Positions 1-8,198 of a stretch of 64,000 nucleotides of DNA are shown here, piece after piece. Origin of the DNA: JAODBJ01 sp963782465 (lineage in GTDB: Bacteria; Actinomycetota; Acidimicrobiia; IMCC26256; PALSA-610). The position numbers and the translations under genes are program-made. Each line of letters begins with the position of its first letter. Positions within the stretch are counted from its first letter, which is position 1. The notes below the pieces were generated by a model. It was not told the origin of the DNA. It did not search any database and saw only the letters and a program-made list of their open reading frames with translations. The stretch covers positions 930,001-994,000 of the forward strand of contig CAWAJR010000003.1 in NCBI GenBank assembly GCA_963782465.1, written 5' to 3'.

Positions 1-1412
1 GCTGCGACGCGCGTGTTGACGAGGTACACACCGTTCTGGTGGCCGTTGTTGATGTCGGCGTTCTGGAGTTGACCGCCGGCGCAGGCGAGGATGCCGTTCC
101 CGTTGATCGCGCACGGCCCCATCACGTCGGCCGGCAAGCCGATCTCGAACGGTTTCCCACCCACGCTGACGAGCGCGCCGGTCGCGGGGTCGAGTTCACG
201 GATCGAGCCCGGGACCAGCAACCCTCCGGTCGGCGCCCAAACTTTCGGCGCGCTCCCCGATCCCGTCCACGTCCCGCCGACGTGGGTGGCGTTGCTCACG
301 ACGAACAGGTGCGTACCGTCGAAGATCCCGCCGCCCGAGAGCGCGTGATCGGTTTCGTCGGTCTGCTGGGTGCCGACGAACGCCTGCCAGACCGGTGCCC
401 CGTTGTCCTGGCGGTAGACGCGGAAGTAGCCGTCTTTGTTCGTCGCGCCGACCAGGTTCAGGCCCCCACCGTGGAAGAGGATCGGGCTCGTCGCGTAGTC
501 GGGGTCCTGGAGGTATTGGGGCGCGGGCGCCTTCCAGATCAGCGCGCCGGTGGTGCCGTTGAGCTTCAGGATGGAGTACTGCTCGAAGCCGGCAGTGGTG
601 TTCGGGTGCGCCGCCGCGGTCGAGTCGTAGGTGGAGCCGGTTGTCACGTAGACGTTCCCGGCCGGATCGACGGCGGCGTCGTACCAGTCGCCGGCTCCCG
701 CGTAGCCGTCGGGAATCGTCTTGTGCACCCACAGCAGCGCGCCCGTCGACGCGTTGTACGCACGAACCTGGCCCTGGACGAAGGGCACATCGCAGTTCGA
801 CGAGACACCGATGATCACCTTGCCGTTGGCGACCGTCGGGCTCGACCACGCGTACACGTCGTTGGCGGTGGGTGATTCGAGTTGTACGACGCTGCGCCAG
901 ATCGTGGAACCGTCGCTGCCGTGCAACTTGTAGAGGTAGCCGTCGGGCGAATGGAAGTAGAGGACGGCGTTCCCCGACCCGTCGTCTTGCACATTGACGC
1001 TCGACACGATGCCGAGCCGCTGCAAGCACGTCTTCTTGGCGAGGAACGCGAAGTAGCGCGTCCAGAGGATCTTCCCGGTGGCCTCGCTCACCGCGTGCAG
1101 GCACCCGAAGTCGTCGCCGATGTAGATGACGCCCTTGAACGTGACCGGTGTCGCGAACCACACGGCGCCGACCTGGTTCACGTCGACGCCGTTGCAGGCC
1201 GGCGCGAGCACGCGCCACTTCTCGGTCAACGACGTGGCGTTCTGAGCCGTGATCAGGTTGTCGACGCTCGCACTCCCGTGCGATTGATCACCGAGGCGTG
1301 AGGTCCAGTCGGTGGTGCAGGCGCTCGTGAGCAACGCCAGTGCGGCAAGGGCGACGACCACTCCCCGGCGCGATACGCGAGGAACCGACGGGCATCCTGG
1401 GCGTCCGAGCAC
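1..1412 (-). CDS. PQQ-like beta-propeller lipoprotein (C-terminus outside window)
   Basis: The minus strand reads as one open frame from about 1412 to the window edge without a stop, so the gene is partial. The translation has a basic N-terminus, a hydrophobic stretch and a lipobox-like LLTSAC, followed by repeats typical of PQQ/BamB-type propellers: VIYIGDDFGCLHAV, GKILWTRYFAF, GNVYVTTGS, GALIWKAPAPQY. Such proteins are exported eight-bladed propellers; a few bind PQQ, many are structural or of unknown role. The GTG at 1412 is the furthest plausible start; an inner GTG near 1364 would keep the signal peptide. It lies 33 bp downstream of the Urate_ox_N gene on the same strand and may be co-transcribed. 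No catalytic residues can be assigned, so the function is open. Confidence 0.8.
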   Translation of the reverse strand, partial: MLGRPGCPSVPRVSRRGVVVALAALALLTSACTTDWTSRLGDQSHGSASVDNLITAQNATSLTEKWRVLAPACNGVDVNQVGAVWFATPVTFKGVIYIGDDFGCLHAVSEATGKILWTRYFAFLAKKTCLQRLGIVSSVNVQDDGSGNAVLYFHSPDGYLYKLHGSDGSTIWRSVVQLESPTANDVYAWSSPTVANGKVIIGVSSNCDVPFVQGQVRAYNASTGALLWVHKTIPDGYAGAGDWYDAAVDPAGNVYVTTGSTYDSTAAAHPNTTAGFEQYSILKLNGTTGALIWKAPAPQYLQDPDYATSPILFHGGGLNLVGATNKDGYFRVYRQDNGAPVWQAFVGTQQTDETDHALSGGGIFDGTHLFVVSNATHVGGTWTGSGSAPKVWAPTGGLLVPGSIRELDPATGALVSVGGKPFEIGLPADVMGPCAINGNGILACAGGQLQNADINNGHQNGVYLVNTRVA

Positions 1413-1445
1413 CGAGCCTCCGGTCCATCGCGAGACAGGTCTGCG

Positions 1446-2207
1446 TCAGAAAAGAAGTTCGGCGAGGATATAGAAGAGCGCGATGAGCGCGCAACCAGTC
1501 CAGATGGCGTTCTGGTGCGTGTCGTAAATGACGTTCGTGCCGCCTTGACCGAACCCTCCGATGATCCCGAGCGCGTTCAATTCGAGCAGCGCGTAGATCA
1601 CGATGCCGATCAACATCCACACCGCGCGGCTGCTCCCCGACGGGGTCTGGTTGAACCCGACCGCGTTCCAGAAGTGCGACGCGCCCACCATGAAGACGAG
1701 CAGCGGCAAGGAGAAGATCGTGTTCATGCGCGACGCCAGCGCCCCCTTGCGGCCCGCGGTCGCCGCCGCGGGGTCGGCCTGCCCACCGGCGGCCACGTTG
1801 CGGGCGTTGGCGATGACGATCTGCTGGTTCGGCCAGATGACGAGCCACACGTTGAGGAACATCGTGACGCCGAACAGGATGCCGAGCGCGAGTGTCTGGC
1901 CCGACGGTGCCTTCCAGAAGTAGCTCCCGTACGCGTCGGACGAACCGAAGCCACCGACGAGCAGGATCAAGATGCCGGAGGCGACAGTCGCGGCGGCCGC
2001 CCAGCGGAACCACCACAGCGTGCGCCAGGTGAGCTTGTCCATCGCGTCGTTGCGCGCCGCGGGGTCCATCTGCGCGAACGCCGGCGTCTGGATGAAGTTG
2101 AAGAACCAGAGCAGGCCCATCCACATCATCCCGACGATGACGTGGAGCATGCGCGACGCGCCCCAGAGCCCGTACCGATGGAACAAGACGATCGCTTCCA
2201 CACCCAA
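1446..2207 (-). CDS. Urate_ox_N (PuuD-type urate hydroxylase N-domain) membrane protein
   Basis: 253 residues with several hydrophobic helices and family signatures: MLHVIVGMMWMGLLWFFNF near residue 20, and NVWLVIWPNQQIV near 118. In proteobacterial urate hydroxylase PuuD this membrane domain is followed by a cytochrome c domain; here the protein stops after the membrane part and has no CxxCH motif. It is therefore either a stand-alone relative or one that needs a separate electron-transfer partner, and no purine-catabolism genes are nearby. The start at 2207 gives a complete first helix. It is divergent from the LysM gene, with a 136-bp shared upstream region. Confidence 0.72.
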   Translation of the reverse strand: MGVEAIVLFHRYGLWGASRMLHVIVGMMWMGLLWFFNFIQTPAFAQMDPAARNDAMDKLTWRTLWWFRWAAAATVASGILILLVGGFGSSDAYGSYFWKAPSGQTLALGILFGVTMFLNVWLVIWPNQQIVIANARNVAAGGQADPAAATAGRKGALASRMNTIFSLPLLVFMVGASHFWNAVGFNQTPSGSSRAVWMLIGIVIYALLELNALGIIGGFGQGGTNVIYDTHQNAIWTGCALIALFYILAELLF

Positions 2208-2307
2208 CCCCCCGCGTGCTGCGGCCTCGAAGCGCGGAACGTAGCAAAGCCGGGCCCGTTTGTGCGCGATCCCCGAGCATTGTCCATGTCAGGCAATTCT
2301 TCAGGGT

Positions 2308-2336
2308 TTGACACACTTTCAGACGTTCTCTTACCC
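2308..2336 (+). promoter_or_regulatory. Candidate sigma-70-type promoter of the LysM gene (leaderless)
   Basis: A perfect TTGACA (2308-2313) is followed after 17 nt by TTACCC (2331-2336), a weak -10. Transcription would start close to the ATG at 2344, which has no Shine-Dalgarno sequence, so the mRNA is probably leaderless. Confidence 0.5.
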
Positions 2337-2343
2337 TTGTCCG

Positions 2344-3219
2344 ATGCGTCGTGACAACCAGCCGCTCGCCCGCCTCGTCCTTCTGGAATGCAGCGCGGCC
2401 GCCACGCTCGCCGCGCTCGTGCGCCCGGCGGGGGTCGGTGGCGCCGTCCACGCGCTGCGCGATGGTTCGTGGTCGTGGTGGGCGGCGGGGTCGACCGCGA
2501 CGCTGTCGGCGGCGGTGCTGTGGCTGGCCGCCGCGGCCCTCACTGCCTGGTGTTGGGCCACGACGCTCACCTGCGTCGCGAGCCGGGCCGTGCCGGCGTT
2601 ACGGCCGTTACGGGCGCTCGACGCGCTGACCGCCCCGGCGATCCGGCGGGCGGTCGACCGGGCGGTCGCGGTGTCGCTGATGTGCTCGCCGTTGGGCTTC
2701 GCGTTCGCGTCGCCGGCCACCGCGGCGACGGCCCGGCCACCGGCCACGACCGCGAACGATGCCTCGCCGCCGGCTGTCGTACGGGTCGGCCCCGACGGCG
2801 AGATCCTCATCGCGCCACGACCCGGCTCCGGCGGGGCTGCCCGAGCCGTCGTTTCGACCACGACGACAACTGCGACCACCGCCCCACCACCGACCACGAC
2901 CCCGCCTGCGACCACGACCCCGACCACGGTGCCGCCCCCGGTGCCGCCCCCGGCGCCCCCGTCGCCGGCACCCGCGACGCCTTCGCCCGCCGCCGCGCAG
3001 CAACCACGCCGCACCGACCTCTACACCGTGGCGCCGGGCGACAACTTCTGGACCATCGCCGCGGCGCGCATCGCCGCCGCGACGAGACGGGCACCGGCCG
3101 CCGCCGACATCGCGCCGTACTGGCAGCGGGTCGTCGACGCGAACCGCTCCACCATCCGCTCGGGCGACCCGAACCTCATCTTTCCCGGCGAGATCGTGAT
3201 GCTCCCGCCCCTCGTTTGA
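2344..3219 (+). CDS. Membrane-anchored protein with Pro/Thr-rich linker and C-terminal LysM domain
   Basis: About 291 residues from ATG 2344. The first third has two hydrophobic stretches (around residues 15-30 and 55-80). A low-complexity linker rich in T and P follows (around 170-220), then a C-terminal LysM-like module starting LYTVAPGDNFWTIA and ending NLIFPGEIVMLPP. LysM modules bind peptidoglycan, so a role at the cell wall is likely. An upstream in-frame start at 2260 would add a non-conserved stretch through the promoter and was rejected. The stop codon directly abuts the operator-like palindrome at 3220. Confidence 0.8.
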   Translation: MRRDNQPLARLVLLECSAAATLAALVRPAGVGGAVHALRDGSWSWWAAGSTATLSAAVLWLAAAALTAWCWATTLTCVASRAVPALRPLRALDALTAPAIRRAVDRAVAVSLMCSPLGFAFASPATAATARPPATTANDASPPAVVRVGPDGEILIAPRPGSGGAARAVVSTTTTTATTAPPPTTTPPATTTPTTVPPPVPPPAPPSPAPATPSPAAAQQPRRTDLYTVAPGDNFWTIAAARIAAATRRAPAAADIAPYWQRVVDANRSTIRSGDPNLIFPGEIVMLPPLV

Positions 3220-3237
3220 CCTGACGCCGGCGTCAGG
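3220..3237. promoter_or_regulatory. Operator-like palindrome CTGAC-N6-GTCAG, site 1
   Basis: CCTGACGCCGGCGTCAGG is a perfect 18-bp palindrome, 46 bp before the acyl-CoA synthetase start. It is one of eight sites of the same design in the window, all next to catabolic genes. The size and symmetry suit a TetR-family dimer. Confidence 0.7.
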
Positions 3238-3283
3238 CGCGAGACTCCGTGCGCACGTTCGGTTCGGAGCGCGAACGGGGAAC

Positions 3284-4843
3284 ATGAGCGAGGACGACGA
3301 CGGCGAACAACCGCGGGGACCGTTCCTGGTCGACCAGCTGCGCTTCATGGCGCGCCGGTGGCCGGAGGAGGTCGCGTACCGCGACCTCGATGCCGGCGAC
3401 GACATCACCTTTCGCGAGTGGGACGAAACCTCGAACCGGGTGGCGCGTTTCCTGATCGCTCAGGGCGTCGAGAAAGGCGATCGCGTCGCGATCCATCTCC
3501 CGAGCGACCACTGCCTGCAGTGGATCGCGGCGTACGCAGCGATCCACAAGGCCGGCGCGGTCATGGTGCCGGTGAACACCCGGCTGTCGGAACCCGAAGT
3601 CGTCGCGATCCTGCGCCACGCGGAGCCGAGCGCGATCGTGACCTGCGACCCGCTCGCGCCCACCGCGGCCGCGGTCATGGAACAGGTCGCCGCGCTCACG
3701 ACGGTGCTGAACGCCGACGACGGGCGCGACGGCATGTTCGGCTGGGACGACACCGCGACCTTCGACGCGGGTGAGATCCAGGTCGAGATCAGCGAAGACG
3801 ACATGGCCGACATCATGTACACGTCGGGTACGACGGGCCTGCCGAAGGGCGTGCTCGTACGTCACCGTAACGTCGCGATGATCCCGAACTCCGTGCCGCA
3901 CTGGTCGGCGCGCGGGTGGCTGCACGGCGCCCCGCTGTTCACGTTCGCGGGGATGAGCTTCATCTACAACCCGATGAAGATGGGCCTCTTCGGCTGCTAC
4001 ATGCCGAAGTTCGACGTCGACCATTGGTTCGACGTGGTCGAGCGCGATCGACCGATGATGGTGTTCCTCGTTCCCGCGATGGCCGAGCTCATCACCGCGA
4101 GCGAACGGTTCGAGTCGGCCGATCTCTCCGCGCCGCTCGCGGTCTCGGTCGGGAGCGCCCCCCTCGCGCCGGCGACCTTGTTGAAGCTGCAGGACAAGAT
4201 GCCGCAGGCTTCGGTGTCGAATTCCTACGGCCTCACCGAAGCCGGGCCTGCGTACATCGTGATGCCGAAGGAGGAGATACGAAAGCGGGTCGGGTCCGTC
4301 GGCAAGCCGATGCCGCCGGCCGAAGCGAAGGTCGTCGACCCTGCGACCGACGAGGTCGTCGGCCCGCACGTCGTCGGCGAGTTACTCGTGCGCCTGCCCG
4401 GTAAACGGCGCGAGTACTACAAGGACACCGAGGCGACGACACGTACATGGACCGACGACGGCTGGCTACGCAGCGGCGACCTCGCCTACGTCGACGAAGA
4501 CGGCTTCATCTACATCTCGGGCCGTATGAAGGACATGATCATCCGCGGCGGCAACAACATCTACGCAACCGACGTGGAGGCCGTGATCCTGGAACACGAC
4601 GCCGTGCAGGAAGCCGCGGTGGCCGGCGTCCCCCACCGCGTGCTCGGCGAGGACGTCGGCGCATGGATCGTGTGCAAACCCGGCCGCGACCTCACCGCCG
4701 ACGCGCTGATCGAGTTCTGCCGCGACCGGCTCGCCGACTACAAACGACCGCGGGTCGTGCACTTCGTCGACGAGCTGCCCCGCAACGCGACCGGGAAGAT
4801 CATGAAACACAAGCTCCCGGGACGAGGCGAACGGCAGGCCTGA
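3284..4843 (+). CDS. Acyl-CoA synthetase (AMP-forming, ANL superfamily)
   Basis: 519 residues, usual length. It activates a carboxylic acid to its CoA thioester through an acyl-adenylate. Visible core motifs: YTSGTTGLPKG near 179 (P-loop), YGLTEAGP near 315, GWLRSGD near 392, GRMKDMIIRGGNN near 410, and the C-terminal NATGKIMKHKL with the A10 lysine. The substrate cannot be read from sequence; a fatty, aromatic or steroid side-chain acid is likely given the other genes. Start is ATG 3284. The upstream palindrome at 3220 suggests control together with the other CTGAC-site genes. It converges with the small winged-helix gene, stop codons 2 bp apart. Confidence 0.93.
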   Translation: MSEDDDGEQPRGPFLVDQLRFMARRWPEEVAYRDLDAGDDITFREWDETSNRVARFLIAQGVEKGDRVAIHLPSDHCLQWIAAYAAIHKAGAVMVPVNTRLSEPEVVAILRHAEPSAIVTCDPLAPTAAAVMEQVAALTTVLNADDGRDGMFGWDDTATFDAGEIQVEISEDDMADIMYTSGTTGLPKGVLVRHRNVAMIPNSVPHWSARGWLHGAPLFTFAGMSFIYNPMKMGLFGCYMPKFDVDHWFDVVERDRPMMVFLVPAMAELITASERFESADLSAPLAVSVGSAPLAPATLLKLQDKMPQASVSNSYGLTEAGPAYIVMPKEEIRKRVGSVGKPMPPAEAKVVDPATDEVVGPHVVGELLVRLPGKRREYYKDTEATTRTWTDDGWLRSGDLAYVDEDGFIYISGRMKDMIIRGGNNIYATDVEAVILEHDAVQEAAVAGVPHRVLGEDVGAWIVCKPGRDLTADALIEFCRDRLADYKRPRVVHFVDELPRNATGKIMKHKLPGRGERQA

Positions 4844-4845
4844 GG

Positions 4846-5112
4846 TCAGGGCGCGTCGGCGGCGCGGACGAGGAGGCTGCCGACGTGGAACACGTAACCG
4901 GCCTGGGTGAGCCCGACGTGATCACCGGCCCGCTCGACCAGGTGCCGTTCGCAGAGCGACGCGACCGCCGCCTCGCAGGCCGGGAGGTCGGCTTGGGTCA
5001 TGCTCGAGATCGTCTTGACCGACAGGTTCGTCGGCAGCAGGCCGAGTACCAGCAATGTGTTCGCTTCGGTCTGCGTGAGGTCCACGTTCCCACCCCGCTG
5101 TTGCCTACCCAT
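4846..5112 (-). CDS. Small winged-helix-like protein
   Basis: 88 residues from ATG 5112 (MGRQQRGGNVDLTQTEANTL). The pattern helix, LSVKTISSMTQADLPACEAAVASLCERHLVER, then a short GLTQAGYVF hairpin resembles the helix-turn-helix and wing of MarR/DtxR-type proteins, but it lacks a dimerisation domain. A longer reading from 5262 would overlap the divergent gene and adds Arg-rich sequence typical of an out-of-frame stretch, so the shorter start is preferred. An inverted repeat at 5149 lies just upstream and could be its own operator. Regulatory function is inferred from fold only. Confidence 0.6.
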   Translation of the reverse strand: MGRQQRGGNVDLTQTEANTLLVLGLLPTNLSVKTISSMTQADLPACEAAVASLCERHLVERAGDHVGLTQAGYVFHVGSLLVRAADAP

Positions 5113-5148
5113 CCTCTCGGCAGCCCGCCTGGCAGGGCTTAGCAATTT

Positions 5149-5169
5149 CGCGTCAGTGACAATGACGCG
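5149..5169. promoter_or_regulatory. Inverted repeat CGCGTCA-N7-TGACGCG
   Basis: Perfect 7-bp arms with a 7-nt spacer, in the divergent region between the winged-helix gene and the small ORF at 5224. It resembles a dimeric regulator site, but its core (GTCA-TGAC) has the opposite orientation to the CTGAC-GTCAG sites, so it is a different site. Confidence 0.45.
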
Positions 5170-5223
5170 TTCTCGCCCCGCCGTTTCTGCATCCGGAAGC
5201 CACCGGCGAACGGATAGGACCTG

Positions 5224-5511
5224 ATGACGGCGATGATGGAAAATCCGACGCCGGCGCCGCACGCAGCGCGCGCCGCCGGGTTCGCACCCGACGCCGTCCG
5301 CGCGATCGAGCTGGCCCGTCGCGTCGCCGAGACCGGTGGTTCCATCGAGACGTTGCTCGCTCCGCTCATGCGGGCGACCGGTTCCTCCCTGGCCACCCTC
5401 GACGACGCGATCTCACAGTGCCCCGCCGTGCTCGCCGCCGACGAGGCCTGGCTGCGCGAGCGGGTCGCGTACCTCCTCGCGTTGGCGCGCACGCTCCCGC
5501 TCTTCGACTGA
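5224..5511 (+). CDS. Small alpha-helical protein of unknown function
   Basis: 95 residues, mostly predicted helix (AVRAIELARRVAETGGSIETLLAPLM; AWLRERVAYLLALARTLPLFD). The amino-acid make-up is that of a real soluble protein. An AGGACC just before ATG 5224 is a modest ribosome site; a second ATG lies at 5233. No family recognised. It may act with the divergent winged-helix protein, but only the arrangement suggests this. Confidence 0.5.
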   Translation: MTAMMENPTPAPHAARAAGFAPDAVRAIELARRVAETGGSIETLLAPLMRATGSSLATLDDAISQCPAVLAADEAWLRERVAYLLALARTLPLFD

Positions 5512-5677
5512 TCCCGCCAAGCGTCGCGCCCGGCGAACGCGGACCGGCCCCCGGGTGGGGTCCGAGGGCCGATCCTGGGGGCGTGCCGAGCACGCCACCC
5601 GCATGCAGTATCCGCGCGCCGGGAACAGAATGCGTTTTGCGCGATTCAGTCCGTGGCGCTCGTCACGCCGTTTCGCA

Positions 5678-7384
5678 TCAGTCGTCGTCGATGATGTGGC
5701 CGACGCCGATACCGGCGATGCCGCCGATGTTCGCGTTGGTCGCGTCGGAGAGCGCGACGAGGAAGCTGTCGCCGTTGACCTCTTTCACCCGGTCACCGAC
5801 GACGGTCACCGGGATGTTCTGCTTGGTCACGCCAGGAGCAAACGTCAGGGTCCCGGACGCCGCGTAGTAGTCCTGCGGCACGGCGGCGATGTAGTTCGGG
5901 GCCACGTTGAACGTCGTGTAGTGGACGGTGACGGTCTGCGCGCTCGGCTTCGACAGGTACACGGGAATGTTCAACGTGCGCGTCCCCGAGTTTCCTTCGA
6001 TCACCGATCCGCTCGTCGGCAGCAAGGTCGGCACACCCGGCGTTACCGCGTTCGACGGCACGCTCGGCACTCCGGGCACACCGTTCTGCAACGGCTCGAC
6101 CGTGAAGGTGTAGGCCGACCCGTTCGTGACGGCCACCGTCGCGCGGTGCTGCGTTGCCGGTACGGTCACCGACGCACCTCCGGGACTGGCAACGACGGTG
6201 TAACCGGTGATCGCGGTCCCGTAGTCGTAGCCCGGCGGGTCCCAGGAGACCGTCGCGTTGCCGGTTCCCGGTGTCGCGGCCACGTGTTGCGGGGCACGCA
6301 CCGCCTGCTCGATGCGGGTGTACCCGGCCTTCGGTGAGCCGTCGTAGTGCATGATCCCGAAGTTCTGGTAGTGGTCGGCGAGGTTCGTGCCGTAGTCACG
6401 CACCGAGTAGATGAACATCGGCCCGTGGAAGCTGAAGTTCGTCCACGCTTCGAGCGACTCGGCAAACAGGTTGCCCTGCGCCGATTCGGACACGGCCCGG
6501 CTGTCGGTGCCGGTCGGGAACCCGATCTCGGTGGCCCAGATCTTCTTGGCCGAGTCACCCTGCGACACCATGTAGTCGTAGATGTCCTTCGACTGCTGGA
6601 ACGCGCTCCAACTGACGACGAGGTTCGACGAGTACGGGTACGTCGTGGGGTGGTGGCCGATGGCGTCGAAGTACCCCTTCCCACCGTTGGCGTAAATCCC
6701 CTTCACCCAGGTGAGGGGGAGCACCTGCGTACCGTCGGGCGCGTCGTACGCCGGCGACATCCCGCCGGTGAGCACGGTCGCGCCCGGGTCGACCGCGTGG
6801 ATCTTCGAGTACGCGTCCTTCAGCAGCGCTGTGTACTTCGCGACGTCGGGCTTCGGTGACCACATCGTGAACAGGTTGGGCTCGTTCCAGATCTCCCACG
6901 TGTGCACGCCGAACGGCGCGTACCGCGCGGCGGCCTTGGCGACGAAGTCTCCGTAGTCGCTGACATTCGTCGGCGGGGTCGTGGCACTCGAACCTGCCGG
7001 CCGCGCCCACGACGGCGCGTAGGAGACGACGGCGTCGATCTTCAGGCCACGCGAAACGGCGGCACCGACGAGCGCGTCGGCCGGCGCCCAGTTGTACGTG
7101 CCGCGGCCCTTCATCTGCAGCGTCGACCAGTTGAACGCGAGCCGCACCCACGTCGCGCCCACCGCCACCGCCCGGTCGAGGTCGGCATTGCGCTGGGCCT
7201 GCGGCTCGGAGAGCACGTCGCCGTAGAAGGAGAAGCCGAAGTTGCGCCCGTCGGTCACGACGGAGGCGTTGGCACTCGCCGCTCCGTCGCGGAGCAAGGC
7301 GGGCACGAAGGTGAGAAGCGGCACGATGGCGAAGAGCGCGGTGAAGACGGAGATGAAAATGCGTTTGCGAACCGGGTGGCGCAC
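5678..7384 (-). CDS. Secreted glycoside hydrolase (GH-A clan TIM barrel) with Fn3 and Calx-beta domains
   Basis: 568 residues. N-terminal signal anchor (FISVFTALFAIVPLLTFVPALL), then a (beta/alpha)8 catalytic domain to about 345. The acid/base Glu sits in WEIWNEPN near residue 166 and the nucleophile Glu in IWATEIGFPT near 284, the spacing of clan GH-A families such as GH5 and GH39. A fibronectin type III domain follows (about 348-440), then a Calx-beta domain (about 450-568). The enzyme probably works on extracellular polysaccharide; the substrate is unknown. Start is GTG 7384 with GGAAAGGATGA upstream. Single gene, no partner transporter visible. Confidence 0.85.
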   Translation of the reverse strand: MRHPVRKRIFISVFTALFAIVPLLTFVPALLRDGAASANASVVTDGRNFGFSFYGDVLSEPQAQRNADLDRAVAVGATWVRLAFNWSTLQMKGRGTYNWAPADALVGAAVSRGLKIDAVVSYAPSWARPAGSSATTPPTNVSDYGDFVAKAAARYAPFGVHTWEIWNEPNLFTMWSPKPDVAKYTALLKDAYSKIHAVDPGATVLTGGMSPAYDAPDGTQVLPLTWVKGIYANGGKGYFDAIGHHPTTYPYSSNLVVSWSAFQQSKDIYDYMVSQGDSAKKIWATEIGFPTGTDSRAVSESAQGNLFAESLEAWTNFSFHGPMFIYSVRDYGTNLADHYQNFGIMHYDGSPKAGYTRIEQAVRAPQHVAATPGTGNATVSWDPPGYDYGTAITGYTVVASPGGASVTVPATQHRATVAVTNGSAYTFTVEPLQNGVPGVPSVPSNAVTPGVPTLLPTSGSVIEGNSGTRTLNIPVYLSKPSAQTVTVHYTTFNVAPNYIAAVPQDYYAASGTLTFAPGVTKQNIPVTVVGDRVKEVNGDSFLVALSDATNANIGGIAGIGVGHIIDDD

Positions 7385-7427
7385 GACACGTCATCCTTTC
7401 CGTGCAGCTCGTAGCGCCCCGCAACGC

Positions 7428-7473
7428 ACAGCCGAACAGGTGAGCAGTGATGTACGACACGTAGATCGGCTGT
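7428..7473. other. Stem-forming inverted repeat in the 5' region of the glycoside hydrolase gene
   Basis: ACAGCCGA (7428-7435) and TCGGCTGT (7466-7473) are perfect 8-bp arms around a 30-nt loop, 44-90 bp upstream of the hydrolase start. The whole gene-free stretch 7385-7718 holds this stem and the CTGAC site at 7634; I see no other feature and no known riboswitch motif. Confidence 0.3.
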
Positions 7474-7633
7474 TCTGGCGCAAAAACTGAAGTGACCGGC
7501 GCCACGGACGTCTTTGCGAAACTGCCTCCCGGCGCGACGACTCGGTGCCGCGCCCGTCGGCGCTGGCACGTGCGCTTGTGACGGCGGCGGTCGGCATCGG
7601 CCGAATCGGACGACCGCGTGTAAGGTCCCAGAC

Positions 7634-7649
7634 CTGACAGGGGCGTCAG
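7634..7649. promoter_or_regulatory. Operator-like palindrome CTGAC-N6-GTCAG, site 2
   Basis: CTGACAGGGGCGTCAG, with both 5-bp arms perfect, 69 bp upstream of the FAS1-like dehydratase start. Confidence 0.65.
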
Positions 7650-7718
7650 CACGACCCGCCGGCCACGCCCGGCGGCCGACCGGCGCCCCGGCCAACACGA
7701 AGCGCGCGGAGGGCACAC

Positions 7719-8198
7719 GTGGCACTGACCGAACTGCAGGGTCGGAAGATGGGCACGCAGAAGGTCGTGATCGAACGGGGCCCGGTCCGGGTCTTCGCGC
7801 AGGCCCTCCTCGACGACGACCCCGTGTACTCGTCGGAGACGGCGCCCGCACCGCCGACCTTTCCCTTCGTGATGCCGTATTGGGGATCGATGGGTGAGGG
7901 CGGCGCCGCCGGCCTCCCGATCGAGAACCTGCGCGGCAAAGGTCGCGCCATCCTGCACGGCGAGCAGGAGTTCATCTTCCACGACGGCCGTTGGCCTCAC
8001 GTCGGCGACGTGCTCATCGGCGAAGGTGTGATCTCGTCGGTGTACGAGAAGGCGAAGTCGGACGGCGGCAAGCTCGAGTTCTACGTCACCGAAACGACGT
8101 GGAAGGACGAAGCGAGCGGCGAACCGGTCGTCACGACGAAATTCACGCTCGCCATCAACTGCAAGCCCGGCGCGGCCGAGGCGAAGCCGCTCTCGTGA
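7719..8198 (+). CDS. FAS1-like/MaoC N-terminal hot-dog dehydratase protein
   Basis: 159 residues. Matches the FAS1-like dehydratase (MaoC_dehydrat_N) layout: VVIERGPVRVFAQALLDDDPVYS at the start, then FPFVMPYWGSMG, LHGEQEFIFHDGRWPHVGDVL and a closing TTKFTLAIN strand. These single hot-dog subunits often pair with a MaoC subunit to hydrate enoyl-CoA; no separate MaoC partner is adjacent here. GTG 7719 is preceded by GCGGAGGG. It is translationally coupled to the next gene by a GTGA overlap and lies under the CTGAC site at 7634. Confidence 0.82.
   Translation: MALTELQGRKMGTQKVVIERGPVRVFAQALLDDDPVYSSETAPAPPTFPFVMPYWGSMGEGGAAGLPIENLRGKGRAILHGEQEFIFHDGRWPHVGDVLIGEGVISSVYEKAKSDGGKLEFYVTETTWKDEASGEPVVTTKFTLAINCKPGAAEAKPLS

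Noticed and set aside
196..1218. Long Arg-rich minus-strand frame
   Set aside because: It is out of frame with the PQQ-propeller text, has no domain and is typical of the GC-rich shadow frame.
1288..2451. 387-codon minus-strand frame across the Urate_ox_N gene
   Set aside because: Arg/His-rich shadow that runs through both the Urate_ox_N gene and the LysM promoter.
2850..3000. Short repeats in the LysM gene, considered as a tandem repeat or CRISPR-like array
   Set aside because: They are codon-level repetition of the Thr/Pro linker, without spacers of fixed length.
5678..7384. Possible biosynthetic or polysaccharide gene cluster around the glycoside hydrolase
   Set aside because: No transporter, regulator or second carbohydrate enzyme is adjacent.
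7385..7718. Riboswitch before the glycoside hydrolase
   Set aside because: An 8-bp stem is present, but no conserved core of a known riboswitch class could be found by eye.
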